A DNA stretch of 64,000 bases from Streptomyces sp. ISL-100 (GTDB taxonomy: Bacteria; Actinomycetota; Actinomycetes; Streptomycetales; Streptomycetaceae), in the NCBI RefSeq assembly GCF_018614615.1, contig NZ_JAGGOK010000010.1:62001-126000 (forward strand), read 5' to 3'. Below, in pieces: positions 7,971-18,130 of the stretch. The notes below the pieces were generated by a model. The model saw nothing but the letters and a program-made list of their open reading frames with translations, had not been told where the DNA came from and did not search any database. Within the stretch, counting starts at the first letter, position 1, and every line of letters starts with the position of its first letter. The position numbers were made by a program, and so were the translations under genes.

Positions 7971-10282
7971 TACTGAAGTCCCTCGGTTCACACGTCGTCC
8001 GCAGACCGTGGCTGTTCCTGGTAGCGGCCGTCGTGCTGATCCTGGACGCCGTACTCCTCGGCGCGGACCTGCCCGAACGGCTGAGCAACGGCGGTACGAC
8101 GGACCCCTCTTCGGAGTCGGCGCGCGTACAGCGCGTGCTGGAGGAGCACTACCCGGAGCAACAGCCCAATCTGGTTCTGCTGGTGTCGGTCCCCGAAGCC
8201 GCCCAGGTCGACGACCGGCAGCTCGCCCAGCAGGGTGCGCGGCTGGCCGAGCGGCTTGCGTTCGAGCAGTCGGTCGTCGGTGTCGTGTCGTACTGGCAGA
8301 CCGGCCTCGAAGAGCTGCGCTCCCGCGACGGCAGGCAGGCCGTGATCGCCGCACGGATCGAGGGCGGCGACGACCTGGCCCGGGACCAACTGGAGCGGCT
8401 GGCACCGCGTTACCGTGGCGACCAGGGTGAGCTGAACGTACGGATCTCCGGCGCACTCGCCGTGCAGAACGAGATCGAGAGCACCGTCGCCGAGGACCTG
8501 ACCCGCTCCGAACTGATCGCTCTGCCGCTCACCCTGGCCGTCCTGGTGTGGGTTTTCGGCGGTGTGGTCGCCGCGGCCCTCCCCGTGCTGGTGGGCCTGA
8601 CCACCGTCCTCGGTACGGGCGCTGCGCTGCGCCTGGTCACCGGGTTCACCGAGGTGTCCGTATTCGCCCAGAACCTCACCACCGCGCTCGGCCTCGGGCT
8701 CGCGATCGACTACGCGCTGCTGATCGTGCGCAGATTCCGCGAGGAGATCGACGCCAGGGCGGTCCCCTCGGACGCCGTGCTGCGCACAGTTCGTACCGCG
8801 GGCCGTACCGTCCTGTTCTCCGCACTGACCGTCGCGGTCTCCCTCGCGGCGATGCTCGTCTTCCCGCTGTATTTCCTGCGCTCCCTCGCCTATGCGGGCA
8901 TCAGCGTGGTGCTGATCGCCGCGCTCACCGCGCTGACGGTGCTGCCCGCCGTGCTGGTGCTGCTCGGACACCGGGTGGACGCGCTGCAGGTACGCCGCCG
9001 ACGCACCGGCCGGGCGCAGGACCCCTCGGACCGCTCGGCCCGCTCCAGGGGGCGGCTGACCGACGAGGTGATGCGCCGCGCTCCGCTGGTGACCGTGGTG
9101 GTGACCGGGCTCCTGCTGATGCTGGGACTGCCGTTCCTGGGCGCCCGTTTCGGGACCGCCGACCACCGGCAGCTGCCCGCCGCGAGCGAGCCCCGGGCCG
9201 TCCAGGAGAGCCTGCGCGACGACTTCGACAGCTCACCCGAGGGCTCGGTTCCCGTTCTTCTGCGGGCCGCCGGAGCCTCCGCCGAGGAGGCACGGTCCAC
9301 CGCCGGGCGGCTCGCCGGCAAGCTGTCCCGGCTCGACGGGGTCACCCGGGTCGAGTCCTCGGCGGGCACCTACCGTGACGGTCGCCGCTCGGACCTCCCG
9401 ACGCCCGCCGACTCCTCCCGCCGCACCGGCGGCCACAACCTGGTGACGGTGGTCGCAGAAGACGACACGGCCGCGACGTCGGCCTCCCGCCAGGCGCTGG
9501 TGGAAGCCGCGCGAAAGGCGTCCGCGCCCGAAGGGGCGTGGGTGGGCGGCCCTGCGGCGGCCTTGGTGGACAGCAAGGCGGCGATCGGCCGTGGCCTGGC
9601 CCCGGCGCTCGCCTTCGTGCTCGGTGCGACGCTGCTGCTGGTCTTCCTGCTCACCGGAAGCGTGGTGATGCCCCTGCTGACAGTCGGGCTCAACGCGCTG
9701 AGCCTGACCGCCATGTTCGGTGCGGTGGTGTGGGTGTTCCAGGACGGTCATATGTCCGGGCTGCTGGGCTTCACCGCGACCGCAGACGTGGAGACGACCC
9801 TGCCCGTCCTGATGTTCTGCGTCGCCTTCGGCCTGTCCATGGACTACGGCGTCTTCCTGGTCGCCCGTATCAAGGAGGACTTCGACCGTACGGGCGACCA
9901 CCGGGCGGCGGTGGTACGCGGCATGCGGACCACCGGCGGGCTGATCACCGCGGCCGCCGTGGTCCTCAGCGTGGTGTTCGTCTCCATCGGACTGTCGCGG
10001 ATCACCAACACCAAGATGCTCGGCTTCGGCGTCGCGCTGGCCGTGCTGGTGGACGCCCTTGTCGTACGGACCTTGCTGGTGCCGGCCGCGCTCAGGCTGC
10101 TGGGCCACCGGGCCTGGTGGGCGCCCGGCCCGCTGCGCCGCGTACACCGCCGTCTCGGGCTGCGCGAAGAGCCGGGCCCGGCACCCGGCGACACCCCTGA
10201 CATTCCGCAGGACTCCCAAACCGCCGAACCCGCCGAACCCGCCGAAAGGAAGTCGCATGAGCGACACTCCGCCACCCGCTGA
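7967..10282 (+). CDS. MMPL/RND-family membrane transporter
   Basis: A 771-residue MMPL protein starting at the GTG at 7967 (GTGA overlap with the monooxygenase stop). The topology is classic: one membrane span ([18 protein letters not shown]), a large extracytoplasmic loop, a bundle of spans with [19 protein letters not shown], then a second span, loop and bundle with [22 protein letters not shown]. The duplicated D-Y pair is the proton-relay signature of MMPL transporters, which move lipids, polyketides and other hydrophobic products. The tail is Pro-rich. Within the operon it is a likely exporter for the pathway product. The next gene starts inside it (10257). Confidence 0.9.
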   Translation: MILKSLGSHVVRRPWLFLVAAVVLILDAVLLGADLPERLSNGGTTDPSSESARVQRVLEEHYPEQQPNLVLLVSVPEAAQVDDRQLAQQGARLAERLAFEQSVVGVVSYWQTGLEELRSRDGRQAVIAARIEGGDDLARDQLERLAPRYRGDQGELNVRISGALAVQNEIESTVAEDLTRSELIALPLTLAVLVWVFGGVVAAALPVLVGLTTVLGTGAALRLVTGFTEVSVFAQNLTTALGLGLAIDYALLIVRRFREEIDARAVPSDAVLRTVRTAGRTVLFSALTVAVSLAAMLVFPLYFLRSLAYAGISVVLIAALTALTVLPAVLVLLGHRVDALQVRRRRTGRAQDPSDRSARSRGRLTDEVMRRAPLVTVVVTGLLLMLGLPFLGARFGTADHRQLPAASEPRAVQESLRDDFDSSPEGSVPVLLRAAGASAEEARSTAGRLAGKLSRLDGVTRVESSAGTYRDGRRSDLPTPADSSRRTGGHNLVTVVAEDDTAATSASRQALVEAARKASAPEGAWVGGPAAALVDSKAAIGRGLAPALAFVLGATLLLVFLLTGSVVMPLLTVGLNALSLTAMFGAVVWVFQDGHMSGLLGFTATADVETTLPVLMFCVAFGLSMDYGVFLVARIKEDFDRTGDHRAAVVRGMRTTGGLITAAAVVLSVVFVSIGLSRITNTKMLGFGVALAVLVDALVVRTLLVPAALRLLGHRAWWAPGPLRRVHRRLGLREEPGPAPGDTPDIPQDSQTAEPAEPAERKSHERHSATR

Positions 10283-11378
10283 CCACACCGGCGCGGGGAA
10301 GCCCTCCCGTCCCGGGCCGGGTGCCGTGCTGGTCACCGGGGCCACCGGTCTGCTCGGCCACGCCGTCGTCACCAGGCTGCTCGCCGCCGGTACGCAGGTC
10401 ACGGCAGTCGTACGCAACGCCGAGCGCGCCCGCACCCAGCTGCCGCACCATCCCGCCCTGCGGCTCGTCACCGGGGACGTCACCGACATCGGAAGTTACA
10501 AGGGCGCACTGCCCGGGATGGACGCGGTGATCCACACGGCCGCGTACTTCCGCGAGTACTACCAGCCGGGTCACGACCTGAAGCTGCTGTACCGCACCAA
10601 CGTGGACGCGGTGGAGGATCTGCTGAAGGCGGCGGTGGACGCCCAGGTGCCCTCCGTCGTACAGACCAGCTCCATCGCCGTACTGGGCGGCGGCGACGCC
10701 CAGTCGCCCGGCGACGAGGACACCCCCAACGGCCGCCCGGACCGGGGCAACCACTACCGGTCCAGCAAGATCCGGGCCGAGCGGATGATCGCCGGGTTCG
10801 ACGAGAAGTTCGGCAGGACGTACGGACTGCGCGTGCCGCTTGTCCTGCCGGGCTGGATGTGGGGTCCCGGCGATGCGGGTCCCACTTCGGCCGGACGGCT
10901 CTTCCTGGCGGTGGCGCGAGGCGAGTTGAAGGCGCTGCCCACGGCGGGCAACCACGTCGTGGACGCCCGCGACGTGGCCGCCGCCTGTGTCGCCGCCGCG
11001 GAGCGCGGCGGCGCCGGCCGCCGCTACATCGCGGCGGGCGGCTGGTATCCGCTGCACGAGATCTGCGCGGCCGTGGTCCGGGCGGCCGGCACCGGGGAGG
11101 TGCCGCGCAAGCTGCCCCCGCAGGCCGCCATGGCGCTCGCCTCGGCCCTGGAGTGGCAGGCGAAGGTACGCGGCAGGACGCCCGTTGCCACCCGTACCGG
11201 CATGCGCGCGCTGCTCGAAGGACACCACCGCAGGGTCTCCTCGGCACGGGCCGCCCATGAACTCGACGTCACCTTCCGTCCGCTGGAACAGACCCTCGCC
11301 GACCAGGCCGCATGGCACCGCGCACACCAACAGCTGCCTGCCCTTCGGGCGGCAGGACGAGAGGCGAGGACCGCATGA
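10257..11378 (+). CDS. NAD(P)-dependent epimerase/dehydratase (extended SDR)
   Basis: A 373-residue extended short-chain dehydrogenase. The cofactor loop is VTGATGLLGHAVVTRL (around residue 30), the Ser region is VVQTSSIAVLGG and the active-site pair is YRSSK (YxxxK). It resembles the NAD-dependent epimerase/dehydratase and 3-beta-HSD-like group that reduces ketones or acts on acyl/sterol-like substrates rather than only sugar nucleotides. The ATG at 10257 has GAAAGGA upstream and overlaps the MMPL coding end by 26 bp. It could perform a keto-reduction in the putative autoregulator pathway, which is inference. Confidence 0.85.
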   Translation: MSDTPPPADHTGAGKPSRPGPGAVLVTGATGLLGHAVVTRLLAAGTQVTAVVRNAERARTQLPHHPALRLVTGDVTDIGSYKGALPGMDAVIHTAAYFREYYQPGHDLKLLYRTNVDAVEDLLKAAVDAQVPSVVQTSSIAVLGGGDAQSPGDEDTPNGRPDRGNHYRSSKIRAERMIAGFDEKFGRTYGLRVPLVLPGWMWGPGDAGPTSAGRLFLAVARGELKALPTAGNHVVDARDVAAACVAAAERGGAGRRYIAAGGWYPLHEICAAVVRAAGTGEVPRKLPPQAAMALASALEWQAKVRGRTPVATRTGMRALLEGHHRRVSSARAAHELDVTFRPLEQTLADQAAWHRAHQQLPALRAAGREARTA

Positions 11379-12565
11379 GCGTCATCAAGCGGATCGCCGT
11401 ACTGAGCGCGGCCCTCGCGCTGCTGGCGAGCCCTGTCGCGGCGGCCATGACGGCGGCGGCCGACTCCCCGGCGGCGTCGGAGAAGACAACCGGAACGTCC
11501 GTCTCGTCTGTCACGTCCGTGCCCACCCCGGCCGAAGCGGCAGCCGCCGCCAGGGCGACCGCCGCGCGTATGGCCGCGCAGGACATCGTGGATGTCCCGG
11601 TTTCCTTCACCGTACGCAATGACAACCGCAGCAAGACCGGTTGCCGCGCGGACGGCGGGAAGTACCGCGTTCGCGGACACCTGACCGCGCCCGCGAGCGT
11701 GCTGTCCGGCAAGAAGCGGGCGGTCACGCTCTACCAGCACGGGATCGCGGCCGGCGAGTGGTACTGGCGTCTCGACGTACCCGGCTATCACTACGCCGAG
11801 GAGCTCGCCAAGCGCGGGCACGCCTCCGTCACCATCGACCGGCTCGGCTACGGCGACAGCGACCGCCCCAACGGCTTCGACACCTGCATCGGCGCCGAGG
11901 CGGACATCGCCCACCAGATCGTCCGCCAGCTGCGCGACGGCGGTTACACCGTCGACGGCAAGCCCGCCGAGGGCCCGGCCGCCACCGTGACGAGTTTCGA
12001 CAAGGTGACCCTGGCCGGGCAGTCCAACGGCGGGCAGGTCGTCCAGATCGCGGCGTACTCCTTCGGCGGGATCGACGGGCTGATGATCATGGACTGGACC
12101 GACCGAGGGCTGACCCCGGAGGCCAACACCCGTTTCTTCAGCGCACTGCAGAGCTGCATGGCCGGCGGGCAGCCGAGCCGCAAGCCCTCGGACCCGAGCG
12201 GCTATGTGTACTACGACCTGGGCCCCGACCAGTTCCGGCGCGGCAACTTCCACGACACCGAGCAGCGCGTCATGGCCGCCGCCACCCCGCACCAGAACCG
12301 GCACCCCTGCGGTGACATGACCTCACAGCTCGACTCCGTCTTCACAGATCTGGAACACGTGGGATCGATCAAGGTCCCGGTGCTGCTGGTGTACGGCGAC
12401 GACGACGCCCGGGTCACCGGCGGCGCCGCCCACCGGCGGCTGTTCACCGGGGCCGACACCGCGCTCATTGACATTCCGGGGGCCGGGCACTACGCCACGA
12501 TGGCCCGCTCGGCGCCCCGCACCTTCGACCGGATCGACGCGTGGCTCGACGCCCGCGGTCTGTGA
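11375..12565 (+). CDS. Secreted alpha/beta hydrolase
   Basis: 396 residues with a Sec signal peptide (IKRIAVLSAALALLASPVAAAMTAAA) and an alpha/beta hydrolase fold. The nucleophile elbow is LAGQSNGGQV, the acid is in LLVYGDDDARVTGG and the histidine is in IPGAGHYATMAR. Strand-helix order and the oxyanion loop ALYQHG-like segment (VTLYQHGIAAGEWYW) are complete. The ATG overlaps the SDR stop as ATGA. An extracellular lipase/esterase beside two MMPL exporters suggests processing of the exported product or of its lipid carrier outside the membrane. Confidence 0.85.
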   Translation: MSVIKRIAVLSAALALLASPVAAAMTAAADSPAASEKTTGTSVSSVTSVPTPAEAAAAARATAARMAAQDIVDVPVSFTVRNDNRSKTGCRADGGKYRVRGHLTAPASVLSGKKRAVTLYQHGIAAGEWYWRLDVPGYHYAEELAKRGHASVTIDRLGYGDSDRPNGFDTCIGAEADIAHQIVRQLRDGGYTVDGKPAEGPAATVTSFDKVTLAGQSNGGQVVQIAAYSFGGIDGLMIMDWTDRGLTPEANTRFFSALQSCMAGGQPSRKPSDPSGYVYYDLGPDQFRRGNFHDTEQRVMAAATPHQNRHPCGDMTSQLDSVFTDLEHVGSIKVPVLLVYGDDDARVTGGAAHRRLFTGADTALIDIPGAGHYATMARSAPRTFDRIDAWLDARGL

Positions 12566-12649
12566 TTCATCACCCCGGCCCACGCCCCCAAAGCCCCCCG
12601 AAATTCCCCTGAAATCCCCCCCGAAATCCCCCATCCCGGAGAGTGGAAA

Positions 12650-14956
12650 GTGCCGACTACACGTCAATTCGCCGCCAACAGCCCCGAAGAGAGTCCGCCG
12701 GCCCTGCGACGGTGGGGGCGGGTGGCCGCAGGCCGGTCCCGGCTCGTGATCTGGGTCAGTGTCCTGCTGACCGTGATCGGCCTGGCGCTCGCCGCCGGCG
12801 CCATGGACCGCCTGGTGCTCAGCCGCTTCGAGAGTCCCGGATCCGAGTCGCTGGGCACCCGGGCCGTCCTGGAGAGGGAGTTCGAAGCGGGCACGCCCAG
12901 CGTGCTGCTGATGGTCACGGCCAAGCAGGGCACTGTGGACGACGCCGCGATCGCCGCCGAGGGCCGCAAGCTGGAGAAGGAGCTGGCCGGGCAGAAGGGC
13001 GTGGCCGAGGCCTCGTCGTACTGGTCCCGGGGCAACTCGCCGGCCATGCGCGGCACCGATGGCAAGCAGGCCCTGATCATCGCCCGGATGGCGGGCACGG
13101 TGACCGAGGCCCGTACCGCACTCGGCGAGTTCTCCCCGGGCTTCACCCGGGAAAGCGAGCTGGTGAACGTCCGGGTCGGCGGCGGTGACGAGGTGTTCCG
13201 GCAGGCCGCCGAGCAGTCCCGGCAGGACTTCCTGCGCGCCGAGATGATCGTGTTCCCGCTGGTGCTGCTGCTGCTGTTCGCCATCTACCGCCGGTTCTCG
13301 GCCGCCGTCCTCACCCTCGGCATGGGCCTCTTCTCCGTCATCACCACGCTGGCGCTGATGCACATCGTCACGTACTTCACCGATGTCTCGACGTTCGCCG
13401 CCAACCTCGCCCTGGTGATGGGCATCGGACTGGGCGTCGACTACAGCCTCTTCGTCATCAACCGGTTCCGCGAGGAACTGCGGGCCGGGCGGGCCGTCCC
13501 CGACGCCGTCGAGCACGCGGTCGCCAGCGCCGGCCGCACCGTCGCCTTCAGCGGTCTCACCGTCATGGTGTCGCTGGCCTGCCTGCTGCTGTTCCCGTTC
13601 CCCTTCCTGCGTTCGTTCGCGTACGCCGGCATCGGCACCGTCCTCACCTCGGTCTTCGCCGCGCTGGTGATCCTGCCGGCCTCGCTGGCCCGCCTCGGAC
13701 ACCGCGTCGTCCGCAAGAACGCGAACGACGCCCGGTCCGACGAGGGCTGGTGGCACACCACGGCGCTGCGCATGATGCGCAGGCCGCTGCTGTGGGGCAT
13801 CCCGGCGCTGGTGGTCCTGCTGGGCCTCGCCTCGCCGGCGCTGGGTCTCACCTTCGGCGTACCGGACGAGCGGGTACTGCCCAAGGACGTGTCCAGCCGG
13901 GTGGTGCAGCAGCAGATCCGTGACAACTTCGCCGCGGAGGAGATGGACGCCATTCAGGTCCTGCACCGGGGCCAAGCGGGCGAGGAAGCGAATCGTGCCG
14001 CCATCGAGGCGACGGCCGTCTCGCTGTCCCGCATCTCCGACATTCACCAGGTCGACGCGCTCACCGGTTCGTACGCCGAGGGCCGGAAGATCGCCGAGCC
14101 CAACGACTCCTCCGGCAGGTTCGCGCACGAGCAGGACACCTGGTACTCGGTCGTCGCGACCCACCACGGCCTCGACCAGGACATCGACCGGGTCCTCTCC
14201 GACATCCGCACCACCGTGGCGGCCGATGTGAGGATCGGCGGCTATCCGGCCGAACTGAGCGACTTCCGTGGCGAGTTGGTCGACCGGCTGCCGCTGGTGT
14301 TCGGACTGATCCTGGTGGTCACCTTTGTGATCCTGTTCCTGATGACCGGCAGTGTGCTGCTTGCGGCGAAGGCGATGGTGCTCAACACCCTCAGCATGGC
14401 GGTGATGTTCGGCGCCCTCGTGTGGATCTTCCAGGACGGAAATCTGTCCGGGCTGCTGGGCTTCACACCGAGCGGCTCGATCGAGCCCAGCATTCCCATC
14501 CTGATGTTCTGCACCGCGTTCGGCCTCTCGATGGACTACGAGGTCTTCATGCTGTCGCGGATCAAGGAGGAGTACGACCGCACCGGCGACAACGTCAGCG
14601 CGGTGGCCGTCGGCCTGGAGCGCAGTGGCCCGCTGATCACCTCGGCGGCAGTAATTCTCGCGGCCTCGTTCGCCACGTACGCCTCTTCCGGGATCGTCTT
14701 CCTCAAGATGCTGGGCATCGGCATGGTGGTGGTGATCCTGGTCGACGCCACACTGATCAGGGCGGTGCTCGTGCCGGTCTTCATGCGGCTGGCCGGAAAG
14801 GCCAACTGGTGGGCCCCGGCTCCGCTGCGTGCGCTGCACGACCGGTTCGGCATCTCGGAGTCGGACCCGTCGGAGCCTGTCACCGCCCGGACTGCCCGGA
14901 GTGACGCCACGTCCGCCGTCGGCGCGTCAACCGGCGCGTCCGGCCCCCGCTCCTGA
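12650..14956 (+). CDS. Second MMPL/RND-family membrane transporter
   Basis: 768 residues starting at the GTG at 12650 with GGAGAG upstream, 84 bp after the hydrolase. It has the same two-bundle architecture as the first MMPL protein, with GIGLGVDYSLFVINRFREE in bundle 1 and [22 protein letters not shown] in bundle 2. The paralogue differs in its loops and is not a recent duplicate. Two MMPL proteins in one operon may act as a heteromer or carry different products; the sequence does not decide. Confidence 0.9.
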   Translation: MPTTRQFAANSPEESPPALRRWGRVAAGRSRLVIWVSVLLTVIGLALAAGAMDRLVLSRFESPGSESLGTRAVLEREFEAGTPSVLLMVTAKQGTVDDAAIAAEGRKLEKELAGQKGVAEASSYWSRGNSPAMRGTDGKQALIIARMAGTVTEARTALGEFSPGFTRESELVNVRVGGGDEVFRQAAEQSRQDFLRAEMIVFPLVLLLLFAIYRRFSAAVLTLGMGLFSVITTLALMHIVTYFTDVSTFAANLALVMGIGLGVDYSLFVINRFREELRAGRAVPDAVEHAVASAGRTVAFSGLTVMVSLACLLLFPFPFLRSFAYAGIGTVLTSVFAALVILPASLARLGHRVVRKNANDARSDEGWWHTTALRMMRRPLLWGIPALVVLLGLASPALGLTFGVPDERVLPKDVSSRVVQQQIRDNFAAEEMDAIQVLHRGQAGEEANRAAIEATAVSLSRISDIHQVDALTGSYAEGRKIAEPNDSSGRFAHEQDTWYSVVATHHGLDQDIDRVLSDIRTTVAADVRIGGYPAELSDFRGELVDRLPLVFGLILVVTFVILFLMTGSVLLAAKAMVLNTLSMAVMFGALVWIFQDGNLSGLLGFTPSGSIEPSIPILMFCTAFGLSMDYEVFMLSRIKEEYDRTGDNVSAVAVGLERSGPLITSAAVILAASFATYASSGIVFLKMLGIGMVVVILVDATLIRAVLVPVFMRLAGKANWWAPAPLRALHDRFGISESDPSEPVTARTARSDATSAVGASTGASGPRS

Positions 14957-14989
14957 TTCCGCTTCCGCCAAGATCCCCGAGGAGAGACG

Positions 14990-16297
14990 ATGCTGGGAAT
15001 CGGAGTATGGGCGCTCATGCTGGTGGGCTCCGGCGCCATCCACTATTACCTGTGGATACGCCTGGTCCGTGACACCACCAGCCGCGCGACCCGCGCACGA
15101 CGGCTGGCGACGGGGGCCGTGGTGGCCTCGGCGCTGGCCGCCCCCGGGGCCCGGATCGCCACCCCGCTGTTCGATCCGTCGGACGGTGGCGGCGGACGGT
15201 GGGTGGCGTGGCCCGGCTACACCTTGATCGGGGTACTGCTCTACCTGCTGCTGGCGCTCGTCGTACTTGAAGTGCCCCGGGCGCTGCTGGTGCGCGGATG
15301 GCGGCGTACCGAGCGGGAATCCGCGCCGGTTCGGGCTGCCGAACCGGAGCCGGCGGTGCTGGTGACGTCCGGCCCCGCACCGACTCCTGAGACTCCGGAG
15401 CCTCGCTCCACTCCTGCGGCCACTCCTGCGGCGAGCGACCTCCTGGTCGGCCGCCGGCTGTTCCTCGGCCGGGCCGTGGGCACCCTCGCCGGTGCCGCCG
15501 CCCTGGGCACCGTCGGCTACGGCATGTCCGTGGCCCTGGGCGACCCGCTGATCAAACGCGTACCGGTGGCCCTCTCCAAGGTCAACACCCGCCTGGCCGG
15601 ACTCCGTATCGCCGTGGTCAGTGACATCCACCTGGGGCCCATGCTCGGGCGTTCCCACACCGAGCGGATCGTCCGGATGATCAATGGGCTCCAGGCGGAC
15701 CTGGTGACGATCGTCGGCGACCTGGCCGACGGAACCGCCTCCCAGCTGGGACCCGCCGCTCGCCCCCTGAAAGGGCTGGAATCGCGGTACGGCAGCTACT
15801 TCGTCACCGGAAACCATGAGTACCTCTACGACGGCGTGGAGGACTGGCTGGACGAGATGCGCGACGTCGGCGTCCGGCCGCTGGTCAACGAGCGCGTGGA
15901 GATCGAGCACAACGGCGCCTTCCTCGACCTGGCCGGGGTCGAAGATCTCGCCGGTGAGGAGACCGGCCGTGGCCCGGACCTCGGGCGAGCACTGGCCGGG
16001 CGGGACACGTCACGTCCCGTCGTACTGCTGGCCCATCAGCCGGTGTTCGCCGAGGAGGCCGCCCGCCACGGGGTCGACCTCCAGGTTTCCGGACACACGC
16101 ACGGCGGGCAGATGTTCCCGCTGACCGCGGTGACGGCGCTGTCCAATCCGGTCAGCGCCGGGCTCGGCAGGGTCGACGACACGGCGCTGTATGTGACGAG
16201 CGGGGCGGGCTTCTTCGGTCCGCCGGTCCGGGTCGGCGCCCCGGCGGACATCACCCTGCTCGAACTCCGCGCCCCCCGGACGTTGTCCGGCCGCTGA
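14990..16297 (+). CDS. Membrane-anchored metallophosphoesterase
   Basis: 435 residues. The N-terminal region has two to three membrane spans (VWALMLVGSGAIHYYLW, YTLIGVLLYLLLALVVL), a Pro/Ala/Glu linker and a third span near residue 165. The catalytic domain has the full calcineurin-like set: SDIHLG, GDLADG, GNHEYL, LLAHQP and SGHTHGGQ. Related proteins are YkuE-like phosphodiesterases acting on lipid or nucleotide phosphates. It is the last gene of the AfsA-headed operon; a strong hairpin follows six bases later. Confidence 0.9.
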   Translation: MLGIGVWALMLVGSGAIHYYLWIRLVRDTTSRATRARRLATGAVVASALAAPGARIATPLFDPSDGGGGRWVAWPGYTLIGVLLYLLLALVVLEVPRALLVRGWRRTERESAPVRAAEPEPAVLVTSGPAPTPETPEPRSTPAATPAASDLLVGRRLFLGRAVGTLAGAAALGTVGYGMSVALGDPLIKRVPVALSKVNTRLAGLRIAVVSDIHLGPMLGRSHTERIVRMINGLQADLVTIVGDLADGTASQLGPAARPLKGLESRYGSYFVTGNHEYLYDGVEDWLDEMRDVGVRPLVNERVEIEHNGAFLDLAGVEDLAGEETGRGPDLGRALAGRDTSRPVVLLAHQPVFAEEAARHGVDLQVSGHTHGGQMFPLTAVTALSNPVSAGLGRVDDTALYVTSGAGFFGPPVRVGAPADITLLELRAPRTLSGR

Positions 16298-16303
16298 AGC
16301 AGT

Positions 16304-16348
16304 ACGCAGCCGGCTCGACGAAGCGATGCTTCGTCGAGCCGGCTGCGT
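16304..16348. terminator. Perfect 21-bp inverted repeat, bidirectional terminator
   Basis: Two perfectly complementary 21-base arms (16304-16324 and 16328-16348) are separated by only GAT. It lies between the convergent metallophosphoesterase and histidine phosphatase genes and lacks a T-run, which is typical of Streptomyces terminators. Confidence 0.85.
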
Positions 16349-16379
16349 CGTACGGCGTCAGGCCATGAGCGACGTCGGG

Positions 16380-16976
16380 TCAGCCGCCCAGATGCCCGAC
16401 GTCGTTCCAGCGCTCGATCGCCGGGTCGCCGTACGCCCAGCCGAGGACCGACAGGGACGTCGGGTCCAGTCGGATGCGGGCGGCGAACGATACGTCCAGG
16501 CCCAGCCAGCGGGCGCCGATGGCGCGCAGGATGTGGCCGTGCGCGAAGACGAGCGCGTCGCGGTCGGCCGAGTGGGCCCAGGCGATGACCTCGTCCGCGC
16601 GGTCGGAGAGCTGCGCGAGCGTCTCGCCGCCCGGCACCCCGTCGCGCCAGATGAACCAGTCGGGCCGCTCCGCCTTGATCTGGGTGGGCGTCATGCCTTC
16701 GTACGCCCCGTAGTCCCACTCCATCAGCGCGTCCCACTCCTGCGCGCGTTCGCCGAACCCGGCGATCGCGCAGGTCTCGCTCGCCCGCCGGAGCGGGCTC
16801 GTGCGCACCTCGGCGTCCGGGAGGCCGTCGAGCGGCGCGCGGTTCAGGCGCTCGCCGAGCAGCTTCGCGCCGCGGCGGCCCTCGTCGAGCAGGGGGATGT
16901 CCGTCCTGCCGGTGTGCTTCCCCAGCAGGGACCATTCCGTCTGTCCGTGCCGGGCCAGCAGGATGCGCGGTGCCAT
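16380..16976 (-). CDS. Histidine phosphatase (phosphoglycerate mutase-like)
   Basis: 198 residues of the histidine phosphatase superfamily. The phospho-acceptor motif [10 protein letters not shown] is at residue 8, an Arg lies in [11 protein letters not shown], the acid is in [11 protein letters not shown], and the second histidine is in [13 protein letters not shown]. The set is complete, so it is likely active on small phosphoesters; the substrate cannot be read from sequence. It is convergent with the preceding operon and divergent from the PAP2 gene. Confidence 0.9.
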   Translation of the reverse strand: MAPRILLARHGQTEWSLLGKHTGRTDIPLLDEGRRGAKLLGERLNRAPLDGLPDAEVRTSPLRRASETCAIAGFGERAQEWDALMEWDYGAYEGMTPTQIKAERPDWFIWRDGVPGGETLAQLSDRADEVIAWAHSADRDALVFAHGHILRAIGARWLGLDVSFAARIRLDPTSLSVLGWAYGDPAIERWNDVGHLGG

Positions 16977-17182
16977 GACGATGTCTCCCTGGACGGTGCG
17001 AAGGGCGGCCCACCATCATCGCGCACCGGGCGGAGGGGCAACCTCCGGGGGGATTTCCACGTCCACCTACTCGCGTACCGCTCGCGTACCCGGTGCGTGT
17101 ACGCGTTCCCATACACCGTACGGTTGAAAGGGTGGCCAGTCAGCCCGTAGGCCGCACATGCAGACAAATGGAGATTGCCCGG

Positions 17183-18130
17183 ATGCAGGACACCGCGCCC
17201 CGCCCAAGGCCCCGCTGGTGGACCGAGCTGCTGCTCATCGTGGTCGTCTACGCCGCGTACACCGGCGGCCGGCTGCTCGTACGCGGCGGCGAGGCGACTG
17301 CCGTGGAGCACGGTCTGGCGATACTGCGCGTCGAAAAGCTCCTGTATCTCAACGCCGAGCATCCCCTCAACCGGCTGTTCACCGCACACTCCTGGCTCGG
17401 GATACCCGCCGACTTCGCGTACGCGTCGCTGCACTACGTCGTCACCCCCGCGATCCTCGTCTGGCTCTTCCGGCGGCGCACGGTCCGCTACCGGGCCGCG
17501 CGGACCTGGCTGATGCTGTCGACCCTCCTCGGCCTGATCGGCTTCACGCTCATGCCGACCTGCCCGCCCCGCCTCCTCGAAGCGGGGCACGGTTTCGTCG
17601 ACACGATGGCGCAGTACAGCGCGTACGGCTGGTGGGGCGCCGAGGCGAGCGCGCCGCGCGGGCTGGGCGGGTTCACCAACCAGTACGCGGCGATGCCGAG
17701 CCTGCATGTGGGCTGGGCGCTGTGGTGCGGGGTGATGCTGTGGCGGCACGGGCGTACGCCGCTGATGAAGTCGCTCGGTGTCGCGTACCCGCTGCTGACC
17801 ACTTTCGTGGTCATGGGGACGGCCAACCACTACTTCCTCGACGCGGTGGCGGGCGCCGCCGTGATGGGCGTCGGACTGGGACTGACCAGGCCTTTCATGC
17901 GTTTGGCCAATCAGGTGCGGGACCGTTTCTTCCCGCAGTCGGGCGGGGTGAAATCCCTCGTTGCGGGCGGCGTTGTCAGTGCCGGATGCGAGACTTCCGA
18001 GGGTGAGCGAATCCCTGGGCAGCGGACCCGAACCAGCACCTCCGCGGGTGCCTCCGCAGGCGACGGCGGCAGCGGCAGCGAAAGCGCCGACGCGGGCGCC
18101 GGCGACGGCACTCCGGCAGCGGCTCGCTGA
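17183..18130 (+). CDS. PAP2-family membrane phosphatase (Aur1-like motif set)
   Basis: 315 residues with about six membrane spans. The PAP2 catalytic segments are AAMPSLHVGWALW and TANHYFLDAVAGA, giving the Ser-His and His-Asp pairs of the lipid phosphatase/phosphotransferase superfamily. The form is closer to inositolphosphotransferase Aur1-like proteins than to classic PgpB. The start at 17183 has GGAG nine bases upstream; ATG at 17168 is also in frame. The C-terminal 70 residues are a hydrophilic Ser/Gly/Ala tail that overlaps the start of the next gene in another frame. Confidence 0.85.
   Translation: MQDTAPRPRPRWWTELLLIVVVYAAYTGGRLLVRGGEATAVEHGLAILRVEKLLYLNAEHPLNRLFTAHSWLGIPADFAYASLHYVVTPAILVWLFRRRTVRYRAARTWLMLSTLLGLIGFTLMPTCPPRLLEAGHGFVDTMAQYSAYGWWGAEASAPRGLGGFTNQYAAMPSLHVGWALWCGVMLWRHGRTPLMKSLGVAYPLLTTFVVMGTANHYFLDAVAGAAVMGVGLGLTRPFMRLANQVRDRFFPQSGGVKSLVAGGVVSAGCETSEGERIPGQRTRTSTSAGASAGDGGSGSESADAGAGDGTPAAAR

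Noticed and set aside
12323..14839. Very long antisense frame opposite the second MMPL gene
   Set aside because: GC-bias shadow: Gln/His/Arg/Glu-rich translation without domains, opposite a fully convincing MMPL protein.
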